Source: Flavobacterium sp. SH_e
GTDB taxonomy: Bacteria; Bacteroidota; Bacteroidia; Flavobacteriales; Flavobacteriaceae
Assembly: GCF_025717045.1 (NCBI RefSeq)
Contig: NZ_JAOVZN010000006.1
Location: 274,269 to 338,268 of the forward strand
Length of the DNA: 64,000 nucleotides
Direction of reading: 5' to 3'
This document shows, one piece after another, positions 51,910 through 58,969 of this stretch (position 1 is its first letter; the number at the start of each line of letters is the position of its first letter). The notes below the pieces were generated by a model, which was not told the DNA's origin, ran no database searches, and worked only from the letters and a program-made list of their open reading frames with translations. The position numbers were made by a program, and so were the translations under genes.

Positions 51910-51910
51910 T

Positions 51911-52087
51911 CATTCCGTAGGAATGTCTCGTCGGTAGAACGCGAAATTTGAATTGCGATAATACGTTCCGTAGGAACGTTTGATTAATTGATTGGGAATA
52001 TTATTTCCGTAAATCAAATGTCCTTACAGGACATAATACAAACGACAATATTTTTTTTCTACCAATCAGATATTCCTAACGGAATAT
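51911..52087. repeat. Cluster of four REP-like palindromes (TTCC-TA-GGAA core)
   Basis: CATTCCGTAGGAATG (51911-51925), ACGTTCCGTAGGAACGT (51963-51979), ATGTCCTTACAGGACAT (52018-52034) and ATATTCCTAACGGAATAT (52070-52087) are each palindromic around a three- or four-base centre. They are spaced about 52 bases apart and all share a TCC..TA..GGA core. The set fills the gap between the pigment cluster and the deoxy-sugar cluster. It resembles repetitive extragenic palindromes spread in Bacteroidota genomes. Confidence 0.75.
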
Positions 52088-52091
52088 TTTT

Positions 52092-52427
52092 TTACAATCC
52101 AAAAATCTTATCCATTAAAATCCATTTTTGTCCCGGTTTTGCCCACGGTAAAGCTTGCTGGAATTTCCACATTAAAGTTTCCCATTCCTGAACTTTTTCG
52201 TTTGCTGCGTCGGCTTGATCTTTCTTTTCGAAAGTAAAATCAGCATCTGCTTCGATGATCATGAACAATCGATTTCCTGTGCAGTAAATATCCAAAACTT
52301 CAATTCCAGAATCTTGAATGCTTTTTTTAATTTCTGGCCAGACATTTTCATGCAGTTCTTTGTATTCTGCAATTAAATCTGCATCATCTTTTAAGTCTAA
52401 TGCCAGATAGAATTTTTGAGTTGCCAT
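52092..52427 (-). CDS. L-rhamnose/L-fucose-type mutarotase (RhaM family)
   Basis: 111 residues of the small dimeric alpha/beta-barrel family (DUF718) that interconverts alpha and beta anomers of deoxy-sugars. ALDLKDDADLIAEYKELHEN, the central NRLFMIIEADADF and the C-terminal WWxMMF-like region (WETLMWKFQQALPWAKPGQK) are family features. It lies four bases after the FAH-type hydrolase gene. Family names say L-rhamnose, but here the neighbours fit L-fucose or L-rhamnose oxidation equally. Confidence 0.85.
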   Translation of the reverse strand: MATQKFYLALDLKDDADLIAEYKELHENVWPEIKKSIQDSGIEVLDIYCTGNRLFMIIEADADFTFEKKDQADAANEKVQEWETLMWKFQQALPWAKPGQKWILMDKIFGL

Positions 52428-52431
52428 AATT

Positions 52432-53289
52432 TTAGTTTTGTTGATAAGCTACAGCAGTTTGCTTGCTTGTACCTAAACCTTCAATTCCTAATTCGATTAC
52501 GTCGCCTGCTTTAATGTAAATTGGATCTGGTTTGATTCCTAATCCAACTCCCGGAGGTGTTCCTGTACTGATTACATCACCAGGAAGCAAAGTCATAAAC
52601 TGACTTAAATAATGAACTAAGAATGGAATTTTAAAAATCAAGTTTGAAGTATTACTGTTTTGGAACGTTTTTCCGTTTACAGTAAGCCACATTTTTAGAT
52701 TATTTACATCGCCAACTTCGTCTGGAGTTGCCATAATTGGTCCAAGAGGAGCGAAGGTATCAGAACCTTTTCCTTTTGCCCATTGTCCACCTCTTTCGAT
52801 TTGGAATGCTCTTTCGCTGTAATCATTCAAAAGGCAATATCCCGCGATGTAGTTTGGTGCATCTTCTTCAGAAACGTAGCTAGCTTTTTTACCTACAACA
52901 AATGCCAATTCTACTTCCCAGTCTGTTTTTTCACTGTTTTTTGGAATAATCAAATTGTCATTTGGTCCGCATAAAGAAGTCGTTGATTTAAAGAAAATGA
53001 TTGGTTCTTCTGGAATTGCAGCACCTGTTTCTTCGCAGTGATCCACATAATTTAATCCGATGCAGATAATTTTTGAAGGACGTGCAACAGGCGAACCTAA
53101 ACGAACTGAATCGCTAACTTCTGGTAAAGATGGATTGTTTTTTAAAGCTTCTTCTAATTTTGCTAAACCGTCGTTTTCAAAAAAAGCTTCGTTGTAATCT
53201 GTTACAATAGACGAAACATCGTATCTTTTTTCATTTAGTAAAACACCTGGTTTTTCCTTTCCTTCTTCTCCGAATCTAATAAGTTTCAT
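52432..53289 (-). CDS. FAH-family hydrolase, probable 2,4-diketo-3-deoxy-L-fuconate/rhamnonate hydrolase
   Basis: 285 residues of the fumarylacetoacetate hydrolase fold. The metal site is visible as TDWEVELAFVVG (two acidic ligands), followed by SERAFQIERGGQWAKGKGSD and a C-terminal GDVISTGTPPGVG typical of the family. In the non-phosphorylative deoxy-sugar pathway this enzyme splits the 2,4-diketo acid to pyruvate and L-lactate. It is followed by the mutarotase gene and preceded, after a repeat, by an SDR gene. The exact sugar is inferred from context. Confidence 0.87.
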   Translation of the reverse strand: MKLIRFGEEGKEKPGVLLNEKRYDVSSIVTDYNEAFFENDGLAKLEEALKNNPSLPEVSDSVRLGSPVARPSKIICIGLNYVDHCEETGAAIPEEPIIFFKSTTSLCGPNDNLIIPKNSEKTDWEVELAFVVGKKASYVSEEDAPNYIAGYCLLNDYSERAFQIERGGQWAKGKGSDTFAPLGPIMATPDEVGDVNNLKMWLTVNGKTFQNSNTSNLIFKIPFLVHYLSQFMTLLPGDVISTGTPPGVGLGIKPDPIYIKAGDVIELGIEGLGTSKQTAVAYQQN

Positions 53290-53323
53290 ATTTTAATTTT
53301 TTTAGTAATGTGTATGTTTTTTT

Positions 53324-53432
53324 GCCACGAATTCACGAATTTTTACAAATCATAATTTGTGAAATTCGCGGTTTTTTTAATTCGCGCAGATTTCACAGAT
53401 TTTTTAATCTTTTTAATTCGTGAATTCGTGGC
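53324..53432. repeat. Full-length dispersed element with perfect 18-bp terminal inverted repeats
   Basis: GCCACGAATTCACGAATT (53324-53341) and AATTCGTGAATTCGTGGC (53415-53432) are perfect reverse complements. The 109-bp element is internally made of decayed copies (TTTGTGAAATTCGCGG, AATTCGCGCAGATTTCACAG) and has no reading frame. Partial copies lie at 26785, 30834, 37298 and 57870. The form is like a miniature inverted-repeat element. Confidence 0.75.
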
Positions 53433-53440
53433 TAATTTTT

Positions 53441-54205
53441 TTAGTTATTCAATTTAATAAATCCACCATCAATTGGGTAATCTGAACCTGTGATGAAAGA
53501 AGACTCATCGCTGCATAAGAATAAAGCTAAAGTTGCAATTTCTTCAGGTTTTCCCATACGTCCGATAGGTTGTGATTGAGATAATTTTTCGAAAATTTCT
53601 TCTTCTTTTCCAGGATAATTTTTAGCAATAAATCCGTCAACGAAAGGGGTGTGAACTCTCGCAGGAGAAATAGAATTACATCTGATTTTATCATTTAAAT
53701 AATCTTTAGCAACCGATAAAGTCATTGCCATAACTGCTCCTTTTGCCGTAGAATAAGCAAAACGATCTGGAATTCCAACCCAGCAAGCAATCGAAGCTAA
53801 GTTCAAAATAACACCTCCGCCAGAATTTCTTAGCGCCGGAATCGAAGCGTGAAGACAGTTGTAAACTCCTTTTACGTTTACATTCATGATACGGTCAAAA
53901 TCAGATTCAGAAGTTGTGTCTACTTTTCCAACGTGAGCAATTCCGGCGTTGTTTACTAGAATATTAATATTTCCAATTTTATCGAAAGTCGTTTTAACTT
54001 GTTCGTGATTTGAAACATCGCAAGCGTGAGCAAAAACAGTTCCTCCAGCAGATTTTATTTCTTCAACCGTTTCTTTTGCGCTTTCTTCTGTTAATTCTAA
54101 AACGTGAACTTCTGCACCTTGTTTAGCAAATAAAACCGAAATCGCTCTTCCAATTCCGCTTCCACCGCCTGTGATAATTGCTTTTTTATTTTGTAATGAA
54201 AACAT
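53441..54205 (-). CDS. SDR dehydrogenase, probable 2-keto-3-deoxy-L-fuconate/rhamnonate 4-dehydrogenase
   Basis: 254 residues. Cofactor loop GGGSGIG (13-19), NNAG (85-88) and the catalytic S138, Y151 and K155 (YSTAK) are intact. An acidic residue (E37 region, VLELTE) after the second strand favours NAD+. In the pathway it oxidises 2-keto-3-deoxy-L-fuconate (or -rhamnonate) at C4 to the diketo acid that the neighbouring FAH hydrolase cleaves. It lies 37 bases after the UxaA-type dehydratase gene. Confidence 0.85.
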   Translation of the reverse strand: MFSLQNKKAIITGGGSGIGRAISVLFAKQGAEVHVLELTEESAKETVEEIKSAGGTVFAHACDVSNHEQVKTTFDKIGNINILVNNAGIAHVGKVDTTSESDFDRIMNVNVKGVYNCLHASIPALRNSGGGVILNLASIACWVGIPDRFAYSTAKGAVMAMTLSVAKDYLNDKIRCNSISPARVHTPFVDGFIAKNYPGKEEEIFEKLSQSQPIGRMGKPEEIATLALFLCSDESSFITGSDYPIDGGFIKLNN

Positions 54206-54242
54206 TTGATATAAATTTTATGAGTTGTTTTTTAATAGTCTT

Positions 54243-55898
54243 TTACAAAGATACGCCGCGTTTCCACGGAATAAAATCGTCTTGGTTTAATTGAACCGCT
54301 TTCGGAATAATTTCGCCGCTTGCCGCTTTGATGCAATATTCTAAAATTTCCTCGCCCATTTCTTCAATAGATTTTTCACCACTAATAATTGGTCCGCAGT
54401 CAATATCGATAATATCTTTCATTCTAGTTGCCAAAACTGAGTTTGTCGCCACTTTAATTACAGGACAAACTGGGTTTCCTGTCGGAGTTCCCAATCCAGT
54501 TGTAAACAAAATTAAAGTTGCTCCAGAAGCTGCTTTTCCAGTTGTTGCTTCTACGTCATTTCCTGGCGTACAAACCAAACTTAAACCTGGTTTTGTAACC
54601 AGTTCGGTATAATCTAAAACATCAACAACAGGAGATGTACCGCCTTTTTTGGCTGCTCCGGCACTTTTGATCGCATCCGTAATTAACCCGTCTTTGATGT
54701 TTCCCGGAGAAGGATTCATGTGGAAACCAGAACCTACTTTATGCGCTAGTTCATCATAAGATTCCATTAAATCGATGAATTTTCTAGCCTTATCTTCCGT
54801 TATACATCTGTCAATTAAGTTTTGCTCTGCTCCGCACAATTCTGGGAATTCAGCCAAAAGAATTTTTCCGCCTAAAGCGACAACCAAATCAGAAGTATAA
54901 CCAACAGCAGGATTTGCAGAAACACCACTGAAACCATCGCTTCCGCCACATTTTACACCAATACATAAATCGCTCAAAGGAGCATCAGTTCTTTCGTATT
55001 TGTTGATTTCAATTAAACCTTCAAAAGTCTTTTTGATGGCATTTGTAATTAGAACTTCTTCGCTTTCTGTTTGCTGCTGTTCAAAAATAAACAACGGTTT
55101 ATCGAAATCTGGGTTTTGTCTTTTTACATCATTTACAAAATCCTGAACTTGCAAATGCTGGCATCCTAAACTCAAAAGCGTAATTCCGCCAACGTTTGGA
55201 TGATTCGCATAAGAAGCCAATAAAGCGCTCAAAGTAGAAGCATCCTGACGTGTTCCGCCACATCCACCTTGATGATTTAAGAATTTAATTCCGTCCACAT
55301 TTTCAAAAACGCGTTTGTTTTTTGGAGTCGGATTTAATTCAATATTGATATCGTTAATGTCATTTCCGTTCAAATAACCTTCCAGCAACTCGTGCGTAAA
55401 TTGATTGTATTTGTCCGTTACAGCATAACCCAATTGTTTGTGTAAGGCTTCTTTGATTACATCAAGATTTCTGTTTTCACAAAATACAGTTGGAACAAAA
55501 AGCCAGTAATTTGCTGTTCCAACACGTCCGTCTTTTCTTTTGTAACCTTTAAAAGTTCTGTTTTCAAATTTAGAAACATCAGGTGCATTCCATTCGTAAG
55601 AAGCATTTCTGTATGCGTATGGATCTGCAGCATGTTTTAGGTTTTCGGTCGTCATTAAACTTCCTTTAGCCACATCATTTTGCACTTTTCCAACCAAAAC
55701 ACCATACATATTTACTTCTTCTCCCTGCTTCATGTCTTGCATGTAGAATTTATGTTTGGCTTTGATAAGGTCTTGTAAAACGTAATTTTCGTTTTCAAAA
55801 TGAATGGTTTCGCCTTTTTGAAGATCGGTTAAGGCAACCAATACATTATCGTCTGGATGCAGTTTTACAACCAGTTTTTTTGTGTTATTCTCAGACAT
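54243..55898 (-). CDS. UxaA/altronate-dehydratase-family sugar-acid dehydratase
   Basis: 551 residues. The N-terminal SAF-type domain (about 10-95) is followed by the UxaA core, with HQGGCGGTRQD (about 213-223) and CGGSDGFSGVSANPAVG holding conserved metal-site cysteines. The family dehydrates altronate or galactarate. In this cluster, between deoxy-sugar dehydrogenases and a diketo-acid hydrolase, it most likely dehydrates L-fuconate or L-rhamnonate to the 2-keto-3-deoxy acid. If the substrate were altronate, a kdgK/eda pair would be expected nearby and is absent. Confidence 0.83.
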   Translation of the reverse strand: MSENNTKKLVVKLHPDDNVLVALTDLQKGETIHFENENYVLQDLIKAKHKFYMQDMKQGEEVNMYGVLVGKVQNDVAKGSLMTTENLKHAADPYAYRNASYEWNAPDVSKFENRTFKGYKRKDGRVGTANYWLFVPTVFCENRNLDVIKEALHKQLGYAVTDKYNQFTHELLEGYLNGNDINDINIELNPTPKNKRVFENVDGIKFLNHQGGCGGTRQDASTLSALLASYANHPNVGGITLLSLGCQHLQVQDFVNDVKRQNPDFDKPLFIFEQQQTESEEVLITNAIKKTFEGLIEINKYERTDAPLSDLCIGVKCGGSDGFSGVSANPAVGYTSDLVVALGGKILLAEFPELCGAEQNLIDRCITEDKARKFIDLMESYDELAHKVGSGFHMNPSPGNIKDGLITDAIKSAGAAKKGGTSPVVDVLDYTELVTKPGLSLVCTPGNDVEATTGKAASGATLILFTTGLGTPTGNPVCPVIKVATNSVLATRMKDIIDIDCGPIISGEKSIEEMGEEILEYCIKAASGEIIPKAVQLNQDDFIPWKRGVSL

Positions 55899-56036
55899 TG
55901 TGTTGTTTGTTTTTTTCTTTTTTTGATGTCACTGCTTTCATTCTATAACATTTTAATCTTCTGATTTTCTATAGAATTCGGGCAGTTAACGAAAAATAAA
56001 ATTAGTCTTTTTACATATTCCTTAATAGTCTAATAT

Positions 56037-56065
56037 TGTCCGTGTATAATCTTTAATTATCTTTG
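56037..56065 (+). promoter_or_regulatory. Promoter of the AraC regulator, probably giving a leaderless mRNA
   Basis: TTG (56037-56039), 18 bases, TATCTTTG (56058-56065): one of the best matches in the window to the Bacteroidota pattern. The ATG at 56070 lies four bases after the -7 element, so the mRNA should begin at or within a few bases of the start codon. Confidence 0.6.
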
Positions 56066-56069
56066 CGAT

Positions 56070-56951
56070 ATGAAATTGGAACAAACAAAAATAACGTCTT
56101 ATCTCAACACGAAAGTTTCAGTGCTAAATCGTATCGAAGCTTTTTTTCAAGCGCCGTTTCATTCGCATCCGGAATTGGAATTGGTGTACGTAAAAGAGAG
56201 TTATGGAAAGCGAATTATCGGAAATTCGGTAATGCCGTTTGAGCCTGGAGACATGGTTTTTTTAGGTTCTGATATTCCGCACGTTTGGCTGAATGATGAG
56301 AAATATTATCAGGGAATTGAGGATTTAAGAGCCAATTCGATTGTCGTATATTTTCATAAAGATATTTTTGGACCGACTTTTTACGAATTAAAAGAAACCC
56401 AAAAAATAAATGAACTCTTTTTTCAGGCTGGGAAAGGCATTTCAATTATAGGAAAAACCAATAAACAGATTGCGAAAAAACTGGAGAAATTAGTTGCTAA
56501 AAAAGATTTCGAAGTGATTGTCGGACTTTTTGAAATTTTGTCTATTCTTTCCGATAGTCAGGATAAGATTTATATTAATGACGAGATTTATTCTTTAATG
56601 CAAAAAGATTCGAAAGTAGATCGTCTTTCGGAGGTTTTTCAATACGTCAATAAAAATTATAAAAAGAATATTTCCTTAGAAGAAATTGCCGCTGTCGCGA
56701 ATATGACTCGGACTTCTTTTTGCAGAATGTTCAGAATTAAGACAAAGAAAAATTTTGTGGATTATCTGCATGAAATCAGAATATCGAATGCTTGTAAATT
56801 ATTATTAGAAACCGATAAAAGTATGTCTGAAATTGCGTATGAATGCGGTTATAAAACGGCTTCAAACTTCAATAAACTTTTTAAAAAGTGTAAAGGAATA
56901 ACGCCAACGGAGTTTAAGAGCAATGTAGATATTCAGTACCAAAACAATTAA
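56070..56951 (+). CDS. AraC-family transcriptional regulator
   Basis: 293 residues. The N-terminal part (about 15-110) looks like a cupin sensor (FHSHPELELVYVKESYGKR, then DMVFLGSDIPHVW). The C-terminal two-helix-turn-helix domain (about 190-288) has ISLEEIAAVANMTRTSFCRM and the AraC signature MSEIAYECGYKTASNFNKLF. It is divergent from the sugar-acid dehydratase gene with a 171-base gap between. It is therefore the likely activator of the deoxy-sugar genes, responding to the sugar or an acid intermediate. Its stop codon overlaps the convergent neighbour by four bases. Confidence 0.92.
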   Translation: MKLEQTKITSYLNTKVSVLNRIEAFFQAPFHSHPELELVYVKESYGKRIIGNSVMPFEPGDMVFLGSDIPHVWLNDEKYYQGIEDLRANSIVVYFHKDIFGPTFYELKETQKINELFFQAGKGISIIGKTNKQIAKKLEKLVAKKDFEVIVGLFEILSILSDSQDKIYINDEIYSLMQKDSKVDRLSEVFQYVNKNYKKNISLEEIAAVANMTRTSFCRMFRIKTKKNFVDYLHEIRISNACKLLLETDKSMSEIAYECGYKTASNFNKLFKKCKGITPTEFKSNVDIQYQNN

Positions 56952-57763
56952 TTGCATATTAGACAATTTTCCTCATTAGAAAATTTAGTAGTAGCGCACC
57001 ATGTTTTTGATGAAACTACATAAGCGTCTCTCTTTGGATCAATTGTTTTTATTTTTTTGGCTAAATCTTTTGCATCTTGATAAGAACTATTTACAGGTAT
57101 TACTGTAGTGTAAAAATTTCGTTTTTTGTAAATAACAGCATTTGAACTTATGTTTTCTTTTGCCCATTCTAATTCTGGAGTAGCGCTTTTAACACTGAGA
57201 TCGGCTCCCAAAATAACGAGATAAGATGTGTTTTCAACAGCATTTAAGTTAGAAAGGATTTTTTGTTTTTGAGCTTCATCCGTTTCAAGGCTTACTAATT
57301 CTTCTTTTGTCGGAAGTTGACTTTTGTTCGTTATAGAAAGTGTTTTAGCCTTAGAAGTTTCATTTAGATTCACCAATTTTGCTTTTTCGCCTTCTAAGTA
57401 TAAAGTGTATTTTTCCCAACCGTCTCTTAGGTCTCCTTTTGGAGTTACAGATGCAAAAAATTTACAAAAATTTATTTTCTTATCTATTGTCCCAGTTGTA
57501 TCAATTACATAAGGTATGTATTCATTAAACGCGACCATTTCACTTTTATCGTAATCAAGTTCTTTAAAATAATCTGATACAATGTTGACTATTATCGTGG
57601 CTACGGTTGTAATAATAGCGATTTTAAATACGTCTATAATTTTATCTATTCCTTCGTTTTCAACGGTTTTATTTTTAATTAACAGCGTAATATAAATAGT
57701 TCCGAATACTAAAACAAGGATGAAAAATATATTTAACAACAACGAAATCTTTATAATATCCAT
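56948..57763 (-). CDS. Hypothetical protein with two membrane helices
   Basis: 271 residues. Two membrane helices (about 5-28 and 46-66) are followed by a soluble domain of about 200 residues with an alpha/beta pattern (SYLVILGADLSV; SSYQDAKDLAKKIKTI; AYVVSSKTWC) that faintly recalls SPOR-type repeats. The end carries three cysteines (TWC, CLIC). I know no family for it. It breaks the run of deoxy-sugar genes and is convergent with the AraC gene, with a four-base overlap of their ends. Confidence 0.65.
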   Translation of the reverse strand: MDIIKISLLLNIFFILVLVFGTIYITLLIKNKTVENEGIDKIIDVFKIAIITTVATIIVNIVSDYFKELDYDKSEMVAFNEYIPYVIDTTGTIDKKINFCKFFASVTPKGDLRDGWEKYTLYLEGEKAKLVNLNETSKAKTLSITNKSQLPTKEELVSLETDEAQKQKILSNLNAVENTSYLVILGADLSVKSATPELEWAKENISSNAVIYKKRNFYTTVIPVNSSYQDAKDLAKKIKTIDPKRDAYVVSSKTWCATTKFSNEENCLICN

Positions 57764-57869
57764 GGTGATATCGATTTAAATTCTACATCTATTTTAGAGT
57801 AAAAATAAAAAAATATCTTCGTTAGTTTTAGGGGATAAATCCCTGTTTTTTAATTTGTTGTAAAAAAAT

Positions 57870-57911
57870 GCCACGAATTTATAATTCGAGAAAATTAGCG
57901 TAATTCGTGGC
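57870..57911. repeat. Short dispersed inverted repeat, GCCACGAATT type
   Basis: GCCACGAATT (57870-57879) and AATTCGTGGC (57902-57911) are perfect reverse complements around a 22-base centre. It is a shorter relative of the element at 53324-53432 and lies just after the stop of the next SDR gene. Confidence 0.7.
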
Positions 57912-57921
57912 AAAAAGATTT

Positions 57922-58701
57922 TTAGATTGATCGATCTAAATGAGTGTAACCTCCGTCTACATAAATAATCTGTCCAGTTGTATGGCTTGATTTTTCAGAC
58001 AATAAGAAAACCACCATATTCGCGATTTCTTCAGCAGTTGTCATTCTGTTTTCTAATGGAATATTTTTAGTGATTGCCGCTAGTTTTTCTTCTTTATTTT
58101 CAAAAGTGTTAATCCAGGTTTCGTAAAGCGGAGTGTAACATTCAGCTACAATTACGGCGTTTACACGAATGCTGTATTTTAATAATTCAACCGCCCATTC
58201 TCTAGTTAAAGCATTTCTTCCTCCGTTTGAAGCAGCATAGGCTGAGGTTCCGCCTTGACCCGTTTCGGCAGTTTTAGAACCAATGTTTACAATGGCTCCT
58301 TTCGATTCCTTTAGATACGGAAGTGCATGCTGTGCCATTAAATAATAATGAACTAAGTTTTTGTGAAGCGAAGCAGCGAAATCTTCATAATTTCCGTTCT
58401 CTAATCCAACACCATCATTAACTCCGGCATTGTTTACCAATCCGTCAATTCTTCCGAATTTTGCGATTATGGCTTCAACGGCTTTTTTGCAGTCTTCAGG
58501 TTTTGTTAAATCAGCAGCAACTTGGTGCGCTTCTTTTCCAATGGCTTTTAATTCTTCTACGGCTTTGATGTTATCATTTTCGTTACGTCCAACGATAAAC
58601 GGAATTGCATTTTCTTCGGCTAAAACCTTAACGATTCCTAATCCGATTCCTTTTGCGCCTCCCGTAACGATAATGATTTTTTGTGTTAATGATAACTGCA
58701 T
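57922..58701 (-). CDS. SDR dehydrogenase, probable L-fucose (deoxy-sugar) 1-dehydrogenase, with Asn for catalytic Lys
   Basis: 259 residues. Cofactor loop TGGAKGIG (13-20), NNAG (90-93), S142 and Y155 are present, but the residue at the lysine position of YxxxK is N159 (YAASN). The rest of the fold, including the C-terminal YVDGGYTHLD, is normal. In the pathway a sugar 1-dehydrogenase starts oxidation to the lactone, and this gene, near the symporter, is the best candidate in the window. Whether the Asn enzyme is active, or uses another residue, cannot be told from sequence. The DNA reads clearly as AAC, so it is not a frame artefact. Confidence 0.82.
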   Translation of the reverse strand: MQLSLTQKIIIVTGGAKGIGLGIVKVLAEENAIPFIVGRNENDNIKAVEELKAIGKEAHQVAADLTKPEDCKKAVEAIIAKFGRIDGLVNNAGVNDGVGLENGNYEDFAASLHKNLVHYYLMAQHALPYLKESKGAIVNIGSKTAETGQGGTSAYAASNGGRNALTREWAVELLKYSIRVNAVIVAECYTPLYETWINTFENKEEKLAAITKNIPLENRMTTAEEIANMVVFLLSEKSSHTTGQIIYVDGGYTHLDRSI

Positions 58702-58741
58702 GGTATTTATGTATTATAATTTATTGCTAATATATTTTTTA

Positions 58742-58888
58742 AACACATAGAATCATAGCTTTTCTTTGTCTAAAAAAGGCATTTCATTTATCTAAAATTC
58801 ATCCCGAAACTTCGGGACTATGTGTTCAAATCTAGATTTGTTTTTTTCTCTTTCGTATATATTAAAAAAATCTATGTTTCTATGTGTT
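58742..58888. repeat. Inverted repeat, CACATAGAAACATAG type, with nested palindromes
   Basis: AACACATAGAATCATAGC (from 58742) faces AATCTATGTTTCTATGTGTT (58869-58888). Between them lie TCCCGAAACTTCGGGA (about 58802-58817) and the perfect palindrome CAAATCTAGATTTG (58827-58840). The element occupies most of the gap between the SDR gene and the symporter. Confidence 0.65.
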
Positions 58889-58906
58889 AGAATATTTTTT
58901 AAAAAT

Positions 58907-58941
58907 TTACAGCTGTTGTTCATGACAAACAACAGCTGTAA
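58907..58941 (-). terminator. Hairpin terminator of the sugar symporter gene
   Basis: TTACAGCTGTTGTT (58907-58920) and AACAACAGCTGTAA (58928-58941) are perfect 14-base complements around a seven-base loop. On the minus strand the hairpin is followed by AATTTTTAAAAAAT, a moderate U tract. It lies 29 bases after the symporter stop codon. Confidence 0.7.
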
Positions 58942-58969
58942 AAATAGAGAGAATAGAACTGATAATTTA

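Noticed and set aside
54246..54253. Promoter element (TATCTTTG on the minus strand) ahead of the SDR gene at 53441
   Set aside because: It lies at the very end of the dehydratase gene and has no -33 partner; chance is as likely in AT-rich DNA.
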